Below, one piece after another: positions 63,704-64,000 of a stretch of DNA of 64,000 nt (its first letter is position 1; each line of letters begins with the position of its first letter). The notes below the pieces were generated by a model. It saw nothing but the letters and a program-made list of their open reading frames with translations, searched no databases and was not told the DNA's origin. The stretch is from Coriaria nepalensis. Its lineage: Eukaryota; Streptophyta; Magnoliopsida; Cucurbitales; Coriariaceae. The translations under genes were made by a program, and so were the position numbers. The stretch covers positions 2,991,001 through 3,055,000 of the forward strand of contig CP114495.1 of NCBI GenBank assembly GCA_027186245.1, given 5' to 3'.

Positions 63704-64000
63704 TCAATATCGATTTTCTGTCCTACTCCTCTTGCTAACATCAGATGATAAGTCTTCTTCTTTCTTCCTAAGATTCTTCTTCAACCTTGTCATGCTTCTC
63801 GTAGAAACGCCTCCACCATCTTTACATCTCCAATCCTTTGGTACAGATTTCGCATCTCTAGTTGGCGTAATACTTTCCAAGTTTAAGTTCTTGATTAGAC
63901 TATGATTAGCAGGTTCTCCAGAAGTAGATATTAAGAGATCACGTATACTAGTCACGGAGAGATGATCTAAAGAAGATGGTAAATGACTCGTCTCACTCAT
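63704..64000 (-). CDS. Edge of an unrecognised minus-strand gene
   Basis: An open frame of 98 codons reaches the window edge, where its last visible codon is an ATG (64000-63998). It could be the start of a small protein or an internal Met of a larger one. It is Ser-rich at first (SETSHLPSSLDHLSVTS), then basic (TRLKKNLRKKEED, SKRSRTENRY), which might suggest a nuclear protein. I recognise no family. The composition looks coding-like and the antisense frame shows no homology. Confidence 0.45.
   Translation of the reverse strand: MSETSHLPSSLDHLSVTSIRDLLISTSGEPANHSLIKNLNLESITPTRDAKSVPKDWRCKDGGGVSTRSMTRLKKNLRKKEEDLSSDVSKRSRTENRY

Overview
The window is nuclear DNA of a flowering plant, most likely a eudicot. 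Its genes carry many short GT-AG introns, the intergenic DNA is very AT-rich with many homopolymer and dinucleotide runs, and the protein families are typically plant (ARI8-type RBR ligase, DUF1685, GOT1, plant CMP-sialic-acid-transporter-like protein, mitochondrial biotin synthase). The species cannot be named from the sequence alone. Gene models were built by hand from splice signals, reading phase and family similarity. Exon sums are multiples of three in all complete models.

Layout: 1-2.2 kb has no clear gene. An ARI7/ARI8-like E3 ubiquitin ligase lies on the minus strand (2.25-7.70 kb, 15 exons, 590 aa). A four-exon RNase T2/S-like RNase relative (9.4-10.8 kb, plus) has an open frame but lacks every catalytic histidine. 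A Copia integrase fossil (12.1-12.7 kb) and AT-rich gene-free DNA follow. A DUF1685 gene (18.6-19.3 kb, plus) comes next, then an LTR-like block rich in a TTCGGCCAA-type motif (20.1-21.4 kb) and a decayed L1-type LINE (23.3-28.5 kb, plus).

Biotin synthase BIO2 (28.9-33.7 kb, minus) has its first exon flanked by two inverted copies of an AT-rich repeat. A single-exon, possibly TraB-related membrane protein (34.9-36.8 kb, minus) precedes a broken GDSL lipase (38.0-39.9 kb, plus). A 14-exon nucleotide-sugar transporter (44.0-49.8 kb, plus) follows. A large block (51.3-57.1 kb) holds about 21 direct and 3 inverted copies of a ~215-bp hairpin-bearing monomer between inverted flanks, resembling a foldback element. 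The window closes with a plastid-targeted protein of unknown function (57.3-60.5 kb, plus), a GOT1 vesicle-transport gene (61.5-63.1 kb, plus) and the edge of another minus-strand gene.

The genes are unrelated housekeeping loci and do not form a pathway. The most interesting items are the catalytically emptied RNase T2 protein, the foldback-like hairpin array, and the inverted repeats around BIO2 exon 1.
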